Assembly (NCBI GenBank): GCA_034189225.1
Contig: JAXHVL010000022.1
Location: 1-24,486, forward strand
Source of the DNA: JAXHTY01 sp034189225
GTDB lineage: Bacteria > Desulfobacterota > Desulfobacteria > Desulfobacterales > Desulfosudaceae
DNA: 24,486 nucleotides
Reading direction: 5' to 3'
Below, piece after piece: positions 1-6,607 of this stretch (within the stretch, counting starts at the first letter, position 1; every line of letters begins with the position of its first letter). The notes beneath the pieces were generated by a model. The model saw only the letters and a program-made list of their open reading frames with translations, did not search any database and was not told the origin of the DNA. The position numbers and the translations under genes were made by a program.

Positions 1-147
1 CTTCGTAAAAAGTCCAATATCTGCGTTGCGATGCATCTCTCGTCATGTCACGTACGCCTAAGTACGCTCCATTCCTCGAGATACATCGGCGCCTTGATCT
101 TGAACTTTTTACTTTGCCGTCGGCAAGCGACTTTTTACGAGACCATC
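1..147. repeat. Miniature inverted-repeat element, copy 1 (left end cut by window)
   Basis: This noncoding block recurs almost base for base, in inverse orientation, at 18302-18453; I count only about ten differing positions. Its right end, read inward from 147 on the minus strand, is GATGGTCTCGTAAAAAGTC. Its left end begins CTTCGTAAAAAGTC at position 1, so about five bases lie outside the window. The two ends form terminal inverted repeats of about 19 bases. No open frame in it looks like a protein, and it fits a non-autonomous miniature transposable element. It ends about 30 bases before the promoter of the toxin-antitoxin genes. Confidence 0.8.
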
Positions 148-177
148 ATTATTAAGGTGAACCGCAATTTTATAATC

Positions 178-206
178 TTGACACTGAATGTGTGTACACG
201 TATAAT
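178..206 (+). promoter_or_regulatory. Consensus sigma-70 promoter of the vapBC pair, with palindrome in the spacer
   Basis: TTGACA at 178-183 and TATAAT at 201-206 are separated by exactly 17 bases, a full match to the sigma-70 consensus. The spacer holds the perfect palindrome GTGTACAC (192-199). The hexamer ATGTGT occurs at 188-193 and again at 205-210, 17 bases apart. RHH antitoxins of such pairs usually repress their own promoter, so these are candidate operator sites (inference). A GGGAG ribosome binding site at 233-237 precedes the antitoxin start. Confidence 0.7.
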
Positions 207-245
207 GTGTAAATGCATATGGTAACATTATTGGGAGCGTTTTAA

Positions 246-470
246 ATGCCGAATATCACGATTTCCATAGACGACAAGCTCCTGAAAGCTGGCCGGGAGT
301 ATGCCCGGGCGCATAATACCTCATTAAATGCCCTTATCCGTCAGCTTCTGGAAAAGAACGTGTCGCAACACTCTGGGCAGTGGGTTGACGAATGCTTGCA
401 GCTGATGGACCAGGTCCGGGCCGACTCCCATGGCGAAAAGTGGGTCCGGGAAGATTTGTACGATGTCTAA
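246..470 (+). CDS. vapB: Ribbon-helix-helix antitoxin (VapB-type)
   Basis: This 74-residue protein is the probable antitoxin of a type II toxin-antitoxin pair. Residues 1-40 fit a ribbon-helix-helix fold: a short strand (NITISID), a helix over residues 9-22, a turn at SLN, and a second helix ending LLEKNV. That fold binds operator DNA as a dimer. The C-terminal half (residues 41-74) is acidic and would wrap the toxin. The ATG has a GGGAG Shine-Dalgarno 8 bases upstream. Its stop overlaps the start of the PIN-domain gene by 8 bases, the usual antitoxin-first arrangement with translational coupling. By family knowledge it neutralises the toxin and autorepresses the operon. The subgroup (VapB or DUF6364-like) cannot be fixed by eye. 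Confidence 0.8.
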   Translation: MPNITISIDDKLLKAGREYARAHNTSLNALIRQLLEKNVSQHSGQWVDECLQLMDQVRADSHGEKWVREDLYDV

Positions 471-879
471 AATTTTTATTGACACCAATTTGCTTGTATA
501 TTGCCTGGATCAGCATGATCCCGTTAAGCAAAAAAAGGCGAGGCAATTGTTGAAGCAGGCGGCACTGGACGTTGACGGTGTTATTTCGACCCAGGTGCTG
601 CAGGAGTTCTACGTGACGGCCACCCGGAAGCTCAAGGTCGATGCATTACAGGCCAAGGCCATGGTTCACGCCTTTAACAACATGGAAACGGTCCTGGTAA
701 CACCGGATATCATCCATAACGCCATTGACTGTAGTATTCTTCATCGGATTTCGTTCTGGGACGCACTGGTGGTTTCCGCCGCGCAAAGCGCAAGCTGTGA
801 GATTTTGTGGACGGAGGATTTGAATGCAGGGCAGGTCATTCAAGGGGTAAAAATTGAGAATCCCCTTGAAGACGCCTGA
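463..879 (+). CDS. vapC: PIN-domain ribonuclease toxin (VapC-type)
   Basis: A 138-residue PIN-domain protein, a Mg-dependent endoribonuclease that in the VapC family cleaves tRNA or rRNA and arrests translation when free of antitoxin. The acidic active-site residues are all in place: D7 (FIDTNLLVY), E48 (VLQEFYVT), D100 (SFWDALVV) and D119 (TEDLN). The gene therefore looks intact. I chose the ATG at 463, which overlaps the antitoxin stop, over an in-frame ATG at 430, because the first residues then match the PIN start (a strand leading into D7). The gene ends 19 bases before the convergent DUF368 gene, with no visible terminator between them. The RNA target is unknown. Confidence 0.85.
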   Translation: MSKIFIDTNLLVYCLDQHDPVKQKKARQLLKQAALDVDGVISTQVLQEFYVTATRKLKVDALQAKAMVHAFNNMETVLVTPDIIHNAIDCSILHRISFWDALVVSAAQSASCEILWTEDLNAGQVIQGVKIENPLEDA

Positions 880-898
880 TGTTTCAGCCCTCCACACG

Positions 899-1882
899 TT
901 ACGCTTCATCCCCCTTGTGCCGGGACAACCGTTCCAGCGCCATCACGATGGCAAATCCCGCAACAGCCAGGCCGAGGGCGGCCAGCACCTCTGTGCTGAA
1001 GGTTTCGGGCAGGACGTTCTGTTCCCGAAGCACGTGTTCCTTGCCGCGTATGACGGCGGTTGCCAGGGTTTCTTTCCAGGGCCATATCTTTCGCATGGAT
1101 CCGGCCATGAGGCCGGTGAGAAAGGCGAGGGTGGCGCTGTGCCAGCGGGTGAGCAGATAATTGAGAATCCGTGAAAAACATAACAGGCCCGCGGCGCAGC
1201 CGGTGCAGAAAATTACGATAATCACAATGTTGGCCGGCAGGAGGGGATTTTTCAGGGCGGCGGTAACAAATTCGTATTTGCCCAGAATTAGGAGCAGGAA
1301 CGCGCCGCTGAGGCCCGGCAGGATCATTGCGCAGATGGCGACAAACCCGCTGAAAAAGATGAACCAGGCGGTTTCCGGAGTCGATACGGGGATCATGCCC
1401 ACGATCAGCCAGGCCGCAGCAGTGCCGGTGACAAAGGACAGGCCCCTTGCCGGCCGCCATTTCTCGACCTTTGCGCCCACCACCAGGATGGAGGCGGCGA
1501 TCAGGCCGAAGAAGAGACTCCAGGTCATGACCGGGTGTTGGTGCAGCAGGCGATTCATGATGTTGGCAATGCCGATGACGGCCGTGGCAATGCCCCCCAG
1601 CAGGAGGATCAGAAAACGGGCATGGACACCGGCCAGGGCTTGCCTGATATTCAGGGTCAGAAGATTTCTCGCGGCACGGGTATCAACGGATTTGATGGCG
1701 GTGAGCAATTGCTCATAGATGCCGGTGATCAGGGCGATGGTCCCCCCGGATACCCCGGGAATGACATCGGCCGTGCCCATGCATATCCCTTTTAAAAAAA
1801 GAACCAGGGCCTGTCGTGGCTTCCGGGGGCCGGGCGTATTGAAAAATGCCGCTGTCCATGTGAAAGATCGGTTTCTGTTCAT
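899..1882 (-). CDS. DUF368 membrane protein, PopT-type undecaprenyl-phosphate translocase
   Basis: A 327-residue polytopic membrane protein with the hallmark motifs of the DUF368 family: GTADVIPGVSGGT at residues 36-48 and LPGLSGAFLLLILGKY at 188-203. These two similar PG(V/L)SG motifs are probably in inverted halves of the protein. DUF368 proteins (PopT) were recently shown to recycle undecaprenyl phosphate, the lipid carrier for cell-wall and surface glycans, back across the cytoplasmic membrane; that role is transferred here by family membership only. About eight hydrophobic segments are visible. The start overlaps the stop of the upstream transporter gene by ATGA, so the two are co-transcribed and probably translationally coupled. 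The first 20 residues are polar and proline-rich, before the family core begins. Confidence 0.85.
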   Translation of the reverse strand: MNRNRSFTWTAAFFNTPGPRKPRQALVLFLKGICMGTADVIPGVSGGTIALITGIYEQLLTAIKSVDTRAARNLLTLNIRQALAGVHARFLILLLGGIATAVIGIANIMNRLLHQHPVMTWSLFFGLIAASILVVGAKVEKWRPARGLSFVTGTAAAWLIVGMIPVSTPETAWFIFFSGFVAICAMILPGLSGAFLLLILGKYEFVTAALKNPLLPANIVIIVIFCTGCAAGLLCFSRILNYLLTRWHSATLAFLTGLMAGSMRKIWPWKETLATAVIRGKEHVLREQNVLPETFSTEVLAALGLAVAGFAIVMALERLSRHKGDEA

Positions 1883-2985
1883 GTGGTCGATGCCTCACCG
1901 GGCGGTGGGTGATCTGCTGGGACGGCATTTTTTTCACGCATGTAACTGAACCATGTATTGAGAACTGCATGAATAAGTGTGGCAAGCGGGATGGCGAAGA
2001 AAAGCCCCCACAGCCCCCAAAAACCGCCGAACACCAGTAGAGCGACGATAATGGCCACAGGGTGCAGGTTGACCACCTCGGAAAGCAGCAGCGGCGCCAG
2101 CAGGTTGCCGTCCAGGGCCTGAATAATGGCATAGGCCACCACGATCCACGCAAAATCCGAGGAGACGCCCCATTGAAAAAATGCCACCAGGGCCACCGGA
2201 ATGGTCATGACTGTGGCGCCGATGTAAGGCGCCAGCACGGACAGCCCAACGGCCAGCGAGATCAGCATGGAAAATTTCAGGTCGAGCAGGGAGAATGTGA
2301 TATAGCTCACCGACCAGATAATAGCGATTTCCCAGATTTTCCCCCGTACGTAGTTGCTGATCTGCTGGTTGACCTGCCCCCATACCTCCGCTGCCAGCCG
2401 GGTGTTGCTGGGCAGGAAGGTTTCCAGCCATTTGAGAATTTTCTTTTTGTCTTTCAGAAAGAAAAACACCAGCAGGGGAACGAGAATCAAATAGATGATA
2501 ATGGAAATCAGGCTGCGGACCGACGCGATGGAAAAGGATAGAATGTGTTGCCCCATGCGGGTGACCTCGGCCTTTAAAAAGTCAATAAACTGAAGCACCT
2601 GTGCCTGGGAGACGATCTCGGGGTATCTTTCCGGCAGCCGCATCAGCTCCTTCTGTCCATTGGCAACCAAGCCCGGCAGCTCCTGGACCATCTGGGCCGC
2701 CTGCTTTGAGAGCATGGGCAAAAAGACCAGGATCAGGAGCATCAGTACGGCGATAAAGAGAAGGAAGACCACCGTCATGGCGATTTTTCTGGTGACTTTC
2801 AAGCGTACCAGTCCGTATATCAATCCTTCCAGAAGGTAGGCGATAACAATGGCGGCAAATACAGGTGCGAGCATCTGACCCATGGTGACGATCAGGAGAA
2901 ATCCGAAGATTATAATGGCAAACAGAATAATGATCTGCGGATCAGAAAGGTATTGCCTGTACCAGTTTTTTATCAGATGTACCAT
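1879..2985 (-). CDS. AI-2E/PerM-family transporter
   Basis: A 368-residue inner-membrane protein of the AI-2E transporter (PerM/YdiK/YhhT) superfamily. Visible family features are hydrophobic segments near residues 17-35, 39-58 and 69-90; a soluble region of about 60 residues (92-150); then VPLLVFFFLKDKKK (169-182), NYVRGK (211-216), PYIG (253-256), DGNLLAPLLLS (292-302), the LHP motif (307-309) and GFWGLWGLFFAIPL (321-334). Members export small molecules such as autoinducer 2 or act in ion antiport, and the substrate cannot be read from sequence. The C-terminal tail is polar and proline-rich. It is the first gene of a two-gene minus-strand operon with the DUF368 gene. Its promoter faces a divergent TetR gene, suggesting control by that regulator (inference). 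The start codon has only a weak ribosome binding site. Confidence 0.85.
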   Translation of the reverse strand: MVHLIKNWYRQYLSDPQIIILFAIIIFGFLLIVTMGQMLAPVFAAIVIAYLLEGLIYGLVRLKVTRKIAMTVVFLLFIAVLMLLILVFLPMLSKQAAQMVQELPGLVANGQKELMRLPERYPEIVSQAQVLQFIDFLKAEVTRMGQHILSFSIASVRSLISIIIYLILVPLLVFFFLKDKKKILKWLETFLPSNTRLAAEVWGQVNQQISNYVRGKIWEIAIIWSVSYITFSLLDLKFSMLISLAVGLSVLAPYIGATVMTIPVALVAFFQWGVSSDFAWIVVAYAIIQALDGNLLAPLLLSEVVNLHPVAIIVALLVFGGFWGLWGLFFAIPLATLIHAVLNTWFSYMREKNAVPADHPPPGEASTT

Positions 2986-3015
2986 ATTTAATGCAGACGT
3001 ATTTTATTTTCCCCC

Positions 3016-3044
3016 TATATAACCGATCCGCTTCGGTTTGTCCA
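3016..3044 (-). promoter_or_regulatory. Promoter of the transporter-DUF368 operon with dyad operator
   Basis: Read on the minus strand, TGGACA (3044-3039) and TATATA (3021-3016) are separated by 17 bases. That spacer is almost wholly filled by a perfect inverted repeat with 6-base arms, AACCGA and TCGGTT, spaced by 6 bases (3021-3038). An 18-base dyad between the -35 and -10 boxes, beside a divergent TetR gene, is the expected position of a TetR operator. The binding itself is inference. Confidence 0.5.
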
Positions 3045-3228
3045 GACTGAAAGCAGCAATGAAAGGCGCCGGGAAATATTGGGTCCAGACAAGGAAAATG
3101 CTTGTTTTTGATTGCAAACTGTGTTAATGACCAGAAAAACGTTGTATTCCAGCCTGTTCCCTCACCTTTGATATTTCAGGGGATGGGTGTGGGGAAACCT
3201 TAATGCAAAAATCAGGAGTAAAATAATC

Positions 3229-3843
3229 ATGATGGAGAAATCATCATTTAAATATCTTCGTGAGAAAGAGCGGGAGCAGAGAAAGTCAATCATTCTCGAT
3301 GCGGCTGTGTTTCTGTTCAAGGATAAGGTGTTCCATAAAGTGGGCATGCGGGATATCGCCGCGAAAGCGGGAATATCGGCGGCCACCATTTATCGGTATT
3401 TTCCCAGCCGGGACGACATTCTGCTGGAGGCCCTGCTTCAGGACATCAACGCAATCGAAAAATTGCTTGACGAGATGATGAAAAAGGAAACCTTGAGCAT
3501 AGAGGACCTGGCGGTGGCAGTGGTGGACTTTTTCCTTGAAAATGAGACTACGTTTCAGATGATGTGTTATTTTCTGACCAGCGGTGCCATTGAAGAAGAG
3601 GCCATGAAAAAGTTCAACCTGATTCAGGAATATTTTATTAATATGTTCAACATGAAGTTGAAAAAAATTACCAGCAGGGGAGGGGATGTCTTTTTCACCC
3701 AGGCTTTTTTCGCCTCGATTTCCGGTGTGGTGTTGACTTTTCTTCATTATCCGGGACTCAGCAAAGCCAAAAAACGTAATTACATGCATAAGCTTGCCGT
3801 TGCGATTATTCGTGAAGGCGGAAATCTCTCCCTCGGCGATTAG
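3229..3843 (+). CDS. TetR/AcrR-family transcriptional regulator
   Basis: A one-component repressor of about 204 residues. The N-terminal DNA-binding domain is clear: a helix with ILDAAVFLFKDKVFHKVGMRDIAAKAGIS, followed by the recognition helix AATIYRYFPSRDDILLEAL, the classic TetR pattern ending in YxYFxSKxxL. The C-terminal two thirds is helical and variable, as expected of a ligand-binding and dimerisation domain, so the inducer cannot be inferred. I chose ATG 3229 over the in-frame ATG at 3187 because a CAGGAG ribosome binding site (3213-3218) sits 10 bases upstream. The gene is divergent from the AI-2E transporter operon, whose promoter contains a dyad, so that operon is its most likely target, possibly along with itself. 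It lies in the same direction as the cyclase genes but is separated from them by about 340 bases. Confidence 0.85.
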   Translation: MMEKSSFKYLREKEREQRKSIILDAAVFLFKDKVFHKVGMRDIAAKAGISAATIYRYFPSRDDILLEALLQDINAIEKLLDEMMKKETLSIEDLAVAVVDFFLENETTFQMMCYFLTSGAIEEEAMKKFNLIQEYFINMFNMKLKKITSRGGDVFFTQAFFASISGVVLTFLHYPGLSKAKKRNYMHKLAVAIIREGGNLSLGD

Positions 3844-4010
3844 CCCGGATTTTACATTTGCAGACAGCGCGTGATGCGCATCGCTTTCTGCGGGAGGCAA
3901 CTTCGAGTGTTGTCGCCAGAACGTAGATGCCCCGATCCTTCATTCAGGTGGTGTTGTCGGGGGTGATGGTTGAAGACCCCCAATATCAGTGGATGTGAGG
4001 AAATTTATAC

Positions 4011-4039
4011 TGTACAGGCTATGAACTTCAGTGTATAAT
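4011..4039 (+). promoter_or_regulatory. Candidate promoter of the tandem cyclase genes
   Basis: TGTACA (4011-4016, four of six consensus bases) and a perfect TATAAT (4034-4039) are 17 bases apart. The predicted leader before the first cyclase would be about 135 bases long. I could not recognise a c-di-GMP riboswitch in that leader. Confidence 0.45.
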
Positions 4040-4146
4040 ACTAATTATCGTCAGGAAGAATACATCAGGCAGGAATTCAGGGGGTAATACCATTTGTTCC
4101 AGAGTACATCCGGGCCTTTCCGGCAAGGTCGGGCAAATCACCCAGG

Positions 4147-4160
4147 GCATTTTAAAATGC
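4147..4160. promoter_or_regulatory. Perfect 14-base palindrome before the first cyclase gene
   Basis: GCATTTTAAAATGC is a perfect palindrome ending 22 bases before the start codon at 4183 and lying in the predicted leader. It could be a protein operator or, in RNA, a small hairpin near the ribosome binding region. The start itself has no strong Shine-Dalgarno. Function is unproven. Confidence 0.35.
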
Positions 4161-4182
4161 GTTTAAAATAAAGCAAGCATTT

Positions 4183-5259
4183 ATGTTTAATATCATACCA
4201 CAGGAAGATCATCGCCAGGCATTGCGGATGCGGCGGTCTCTGATTGCGTTTTTCGGGTATATCATTATCGCCGTGGGTTCCATTTCCAGCTATTATGCCG
4301 GTTTTGTGCCAAACCTCGATTTTTTCGGCGTGCTCATCATTCTCGGTCTTCTTTTTGCATTGAATATCGCGGTGTTTCTGCTGATCCGGTCCGGTGTCAA
4401 CCAGCGGTTTAAGGATCCCAGCCTGACGTTGCTGCAATTGCTGATCGGTATATGCTTTGCCACGGTGCTCTGCTACCACATGGCCAATGTCATCCGTGGA
4501 GTGGGCACGGTTCTTTATATTATGGTCTTCATCTTCGGTACCTTCCGCCTGAGAATGGCCGATTTTCTGATACTGGCGGGCGTTACCATCCTGTTGTACA
4601 TACTGGCGATGGGGCTTTTGTATTATAACCATCCCGGTTCGGTTGATTTGAAACTGGAGGTCGTGAGAACCGTTATTCTGACGGTAGCTTTGCTCTGGAT
4701 TTCCTATATGGCCAACTATATCGCCAATCTGCGTCGGAAGATCAAGCGGATGGCCAGTCACGATGCCTTGACGGATGTTTATAACCGCCGGGAGATTTTT
4801 GAGGTACTGGAACGGGAAAAGGCTTTTTCCGACCGGGCCGGTATCCCCTTTTCCCTTTGCATTCTTGATCTTGACGATTTTAAGAAAATCAATGACACGC
4901 ATGGCCACCAGACCGGCGATGCGATTTTAAAAACTTTTGCCCGGGCGGTTAAACAGAACATACGATCCGAGGATTACCTGGGCCGTTACGGGGGAGAAGA
5001 GTTTCTGGTGATATTTGTCAATTTCGAATGTAAAAACAGTGATGCCGGTTGTGTTCAACGCCTGAACGCAGCAGTCCATCATCTGAATTTTTCCGATATC
5101 GCAGAAGATCTCCGCTTAACCGTCTCCATTGGCGTTGCTTCCTACACCCCTTCGGAAACCATTGATACCCTTATTGCACGGGCTGATGAGGCGCTTTACC
5201 GCGCCAAGGCCAAAGGAAAAGACAGGGTCGAATTTCATACAGGCGATGCCGGTTCATGA
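4183..5259 (+). CDS. Membrane diguanylate cyclase (GGDEF), first of a tandem pair
   Basis: A 358-residue protein predicted to make the second messenger c-di-GMP from two GTP. Six hydrophobic segments (about residues 20-41, 47-68, 81-101, 107-121, 127-148 and 160-182) anchor it in the inner membrane. A short linker (LRRKIKRMASHDALTDVYNRR) leads into a complete GGDEF domain. The active-site motif is GGEEF at 270-274, and the inhibitory I-site RxxD is R261-D264, five residues before it, so both catalysis and product inhibition should be intact. No periplasmic sensor domain is visible, so any signal must be sensed by the membrane segments. Its stop overlaps the start of the second cyclase by ATGA. 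The two proteins align without gaps up to the GGEEF motif, so they arose by tandem duplication. Confidence 0.9.
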   Translation: MFNIIPQEDHRQALRMRRSLIAFFGYIIIAVGSISSYYAGFVPNLDFFGVLIILGLLFALNIAVFLLIRSGVNQRFKDPSLTLLQLLIGICFATVLCYHMANVIRGVGTVLYIMVFIFGTFRLRMADFLILAGVTILLYILAMGLLYYNHPGSVDLKLEVVRTVILTVALLWISYMANYIANLRRKIKRMASHDALTDVYNRREIFEVLEREKAFSDRAGIPFSLCILDLDDFKKINDTHGHQTGDAILKTFARAVKQNIRSEDYLGRYGGEEFLVIFVNFECKNSDAGCVQRLNAAVHHLNFSDIAEDLRLTVSIGVASYTPSETIDTLIARADEALYRAKAKGKDRVEFHTGDAGS

Positions 5260-6362
5260 TAAGTCTTATACCGAAAAACGATATTCGGCAGGCGCTTCGG
5301 GTACGCCGCACCTTTATCGCCCTGGCCGGCTATCTTGTCATCTTTGTCGGCTATACGATCTGTTATCACGGCGGGTTTATCGAGCGGATCGGTGTCCCCG
5401 GGATTCTGCTGATTTTTTTGGGGGTCCTGCTTGCCAATAGCGCTGTGTTGATCCTGTTTTATACAGGTGTCAATCAGCACCTCAAAGATCCGAGCCTGAC
5501 CGTTCTGCAGTTGCTCATCGGTATCGCGCTGGTCACGGTGTTGAGCTATTACATGGCCAGCACCATGCGGGGAGCGGGAACGGTTATCTATGTTCTGGTG
5601 TTTGTTTTCGGAACATTCCGGCTCCGGTTGCGGGATTTTCTCATTTTTGTGGGATTTACAACGGTTCTGTATGCATGGACCATGGCGGTCCTTGCCCATA
5701 ATCACCCCGAGGCTGTAAATGCAAGGCTGGAGTGGGTTCGCACCGCCATTCTGATGATAGGGCTGCTCTGGATTTCTTATATCGCCAACTACATCGCCAA
5801 TCTGCGCCGGAAGATCAAACAGCTTGCCAGCCATGACGCCCTGACGGATGTGTACAACCGTCGCGAGATATTTGAAATACTGGAGCGGGAGAAGGCCTTT
5901 TCCGACCGCTCGGGATATCCCTTTTCCCTGTGTATCCTGGATCTGGATAATTTTAAAATCATTAATGATACCTACGGGCATCAGGCCGGGGACGCGGTGC
6001 TGAAATCATTTGCACGGGTGCTCAAGGAGAATATCCGTTCAGAGGACTATGTAGGCCGTTATGGCGGCGAGGAATTTCTCGTTGTGTTTGTAAACTTTGA
6101 ATACCGGGACAACAGCACCAGTCGTGTCCAGCGCCTGCTTAAGGTGACTAATCAGATAAAGTTTCCCGACATATCCGAATCATTGGACGTGACAGTTTCC
6201 ATCGGGGTTGCCGCCTACCAGCCCGAGGAGTCCATCGATGATATAATCCTTCGGGCGGATGAAGCGCTTTACCGGGCCAAAGCCAATGGCAAGAACCGGA
6301 TTGAATACAATACCGGCTGTGCCGCGGTGGCGCCCCCCGACAAGGCCTCCGATAAGGAGTGA
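5256..6362 (+). CDS. Membrane diguanylate cyclase (GGDEF), second of a tandem pair
   Basis: A 368-residue paralogue of the preceding gene, with the same six-segment membrane region and GGDEF domain. The GGEEF motif is again at residues 270-274 and the RxxD I-site at 261-264, so it is predicted to be an active, product-inhibited c-di-GMP synthase. Blocks such as KDPSLT, LQLLIGI, FGTFRLR, NYIANLRRKIK and ASHDALTDVYNRREIFE are shared nearly unchanged, while the loops between membrane helices and the first helices have diverged. The C-terminus carries about ten extra residues (ending PPDKASDKE). The ATG lies within the ATGA overlap with the upstream stop, implying translational coupling and probably matched amounts of the two proteins. 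Whether they form hetero-oligomers is open. Confidence 0.9.
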   Translation: MISLIPKNDIRQALRVRRTFIALAGYLVIFVGYTICYHGGFIERIGVPGILLIFLGVLLANSAVLILFYTGVNQHLKDPSLTVLQLLIGIALVTVLSYYMASTMRGAGTVIYVLVFVFGTFRLRLRDFLIFVGFTTVLYAWTMAVLAHNHPEAVNARLEWVRTAILMIGLLWISYIANYIANLRRKIKQLASHDALTDVYNRREIFEILEREKAFSDRSGYPFSLCILDLDNFKIINDTYGHQAGDAVLKSFARVLKENIRSEDYVGRYGGEEFLVVFVNFEYRDNSTSRVQRLLKVTNQIKFPDISESLDVTVSIGVAAYQPEESIDDIILRADEALYRAKANGKNRIEYNTGCAAVAPPDKASDKE

Positions 6363-6469
6363 TGGTCTTCCGGGTTCTTTTCGAAGTGTCTATATATCCT
6401 GCCAGATGCCTGTCCCCCCTGCTTTATGGTCAGGGACTGCCGTTTCAAAAAAATCCTCGGTATACCGTT

Positions 6470-6498
6470 TTGACTTTTGACGCGATTGTTTTTATGAT
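6470..6498 (+). promoter_or_regulatory. Promoter of the dGTPase gene
   Basis: TTGACT (6470-6475) and TATGAT (6493-6498) are spaced by 17 bases, five of six consensus bases in each box. The leader to the GTG start is about 100 bases and contains a small dyad with arms TCCAT and ATGGA (about 6512-6536). Confidence 0.6.
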
Positions 6499-6607
6499 GC
6501 CTGTAGATAGTGTCCGTCCATTTAATATGGATGGGCACCATAAGGTGTTTTCAATCGATCCGGTTTGAATCGGTTTGCCGGAATGTCCTGGTTTTGAGAG
6601 GTGTAAG

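Larger units (their letters stand above)
3844..4182. other. Intergenic region with hairpins, a promoter and a palindrome
   Basis: No gene is visible. A 10-base stem with one mismatch (3860-3869 with 3882-3891) follows the TetR stop, and a GGGGGT/ACCCCC stem lies at 3959-3981. Neither is followed by a T run, so they are not convincing intrinsic terminators. Beyond them are the candidate promoter at 4011-4039 and a 14-base perfect palindrome at 4147-4160. Confidence 0.5.

Noticed and set aside
31..225. A 64-codon open frame at the left edge
   Set aside because: It lies largely within the miniature element, and the matching frame in copy 2 is just as incidental. It has no ribosome site and no protein-like pattern.
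3860..3981. Hairpins after the TetR gene as intrinsic terminators
   Set aside because: The stems are real, but none is followed by a T run, so I list them only as part of the intergenic description.
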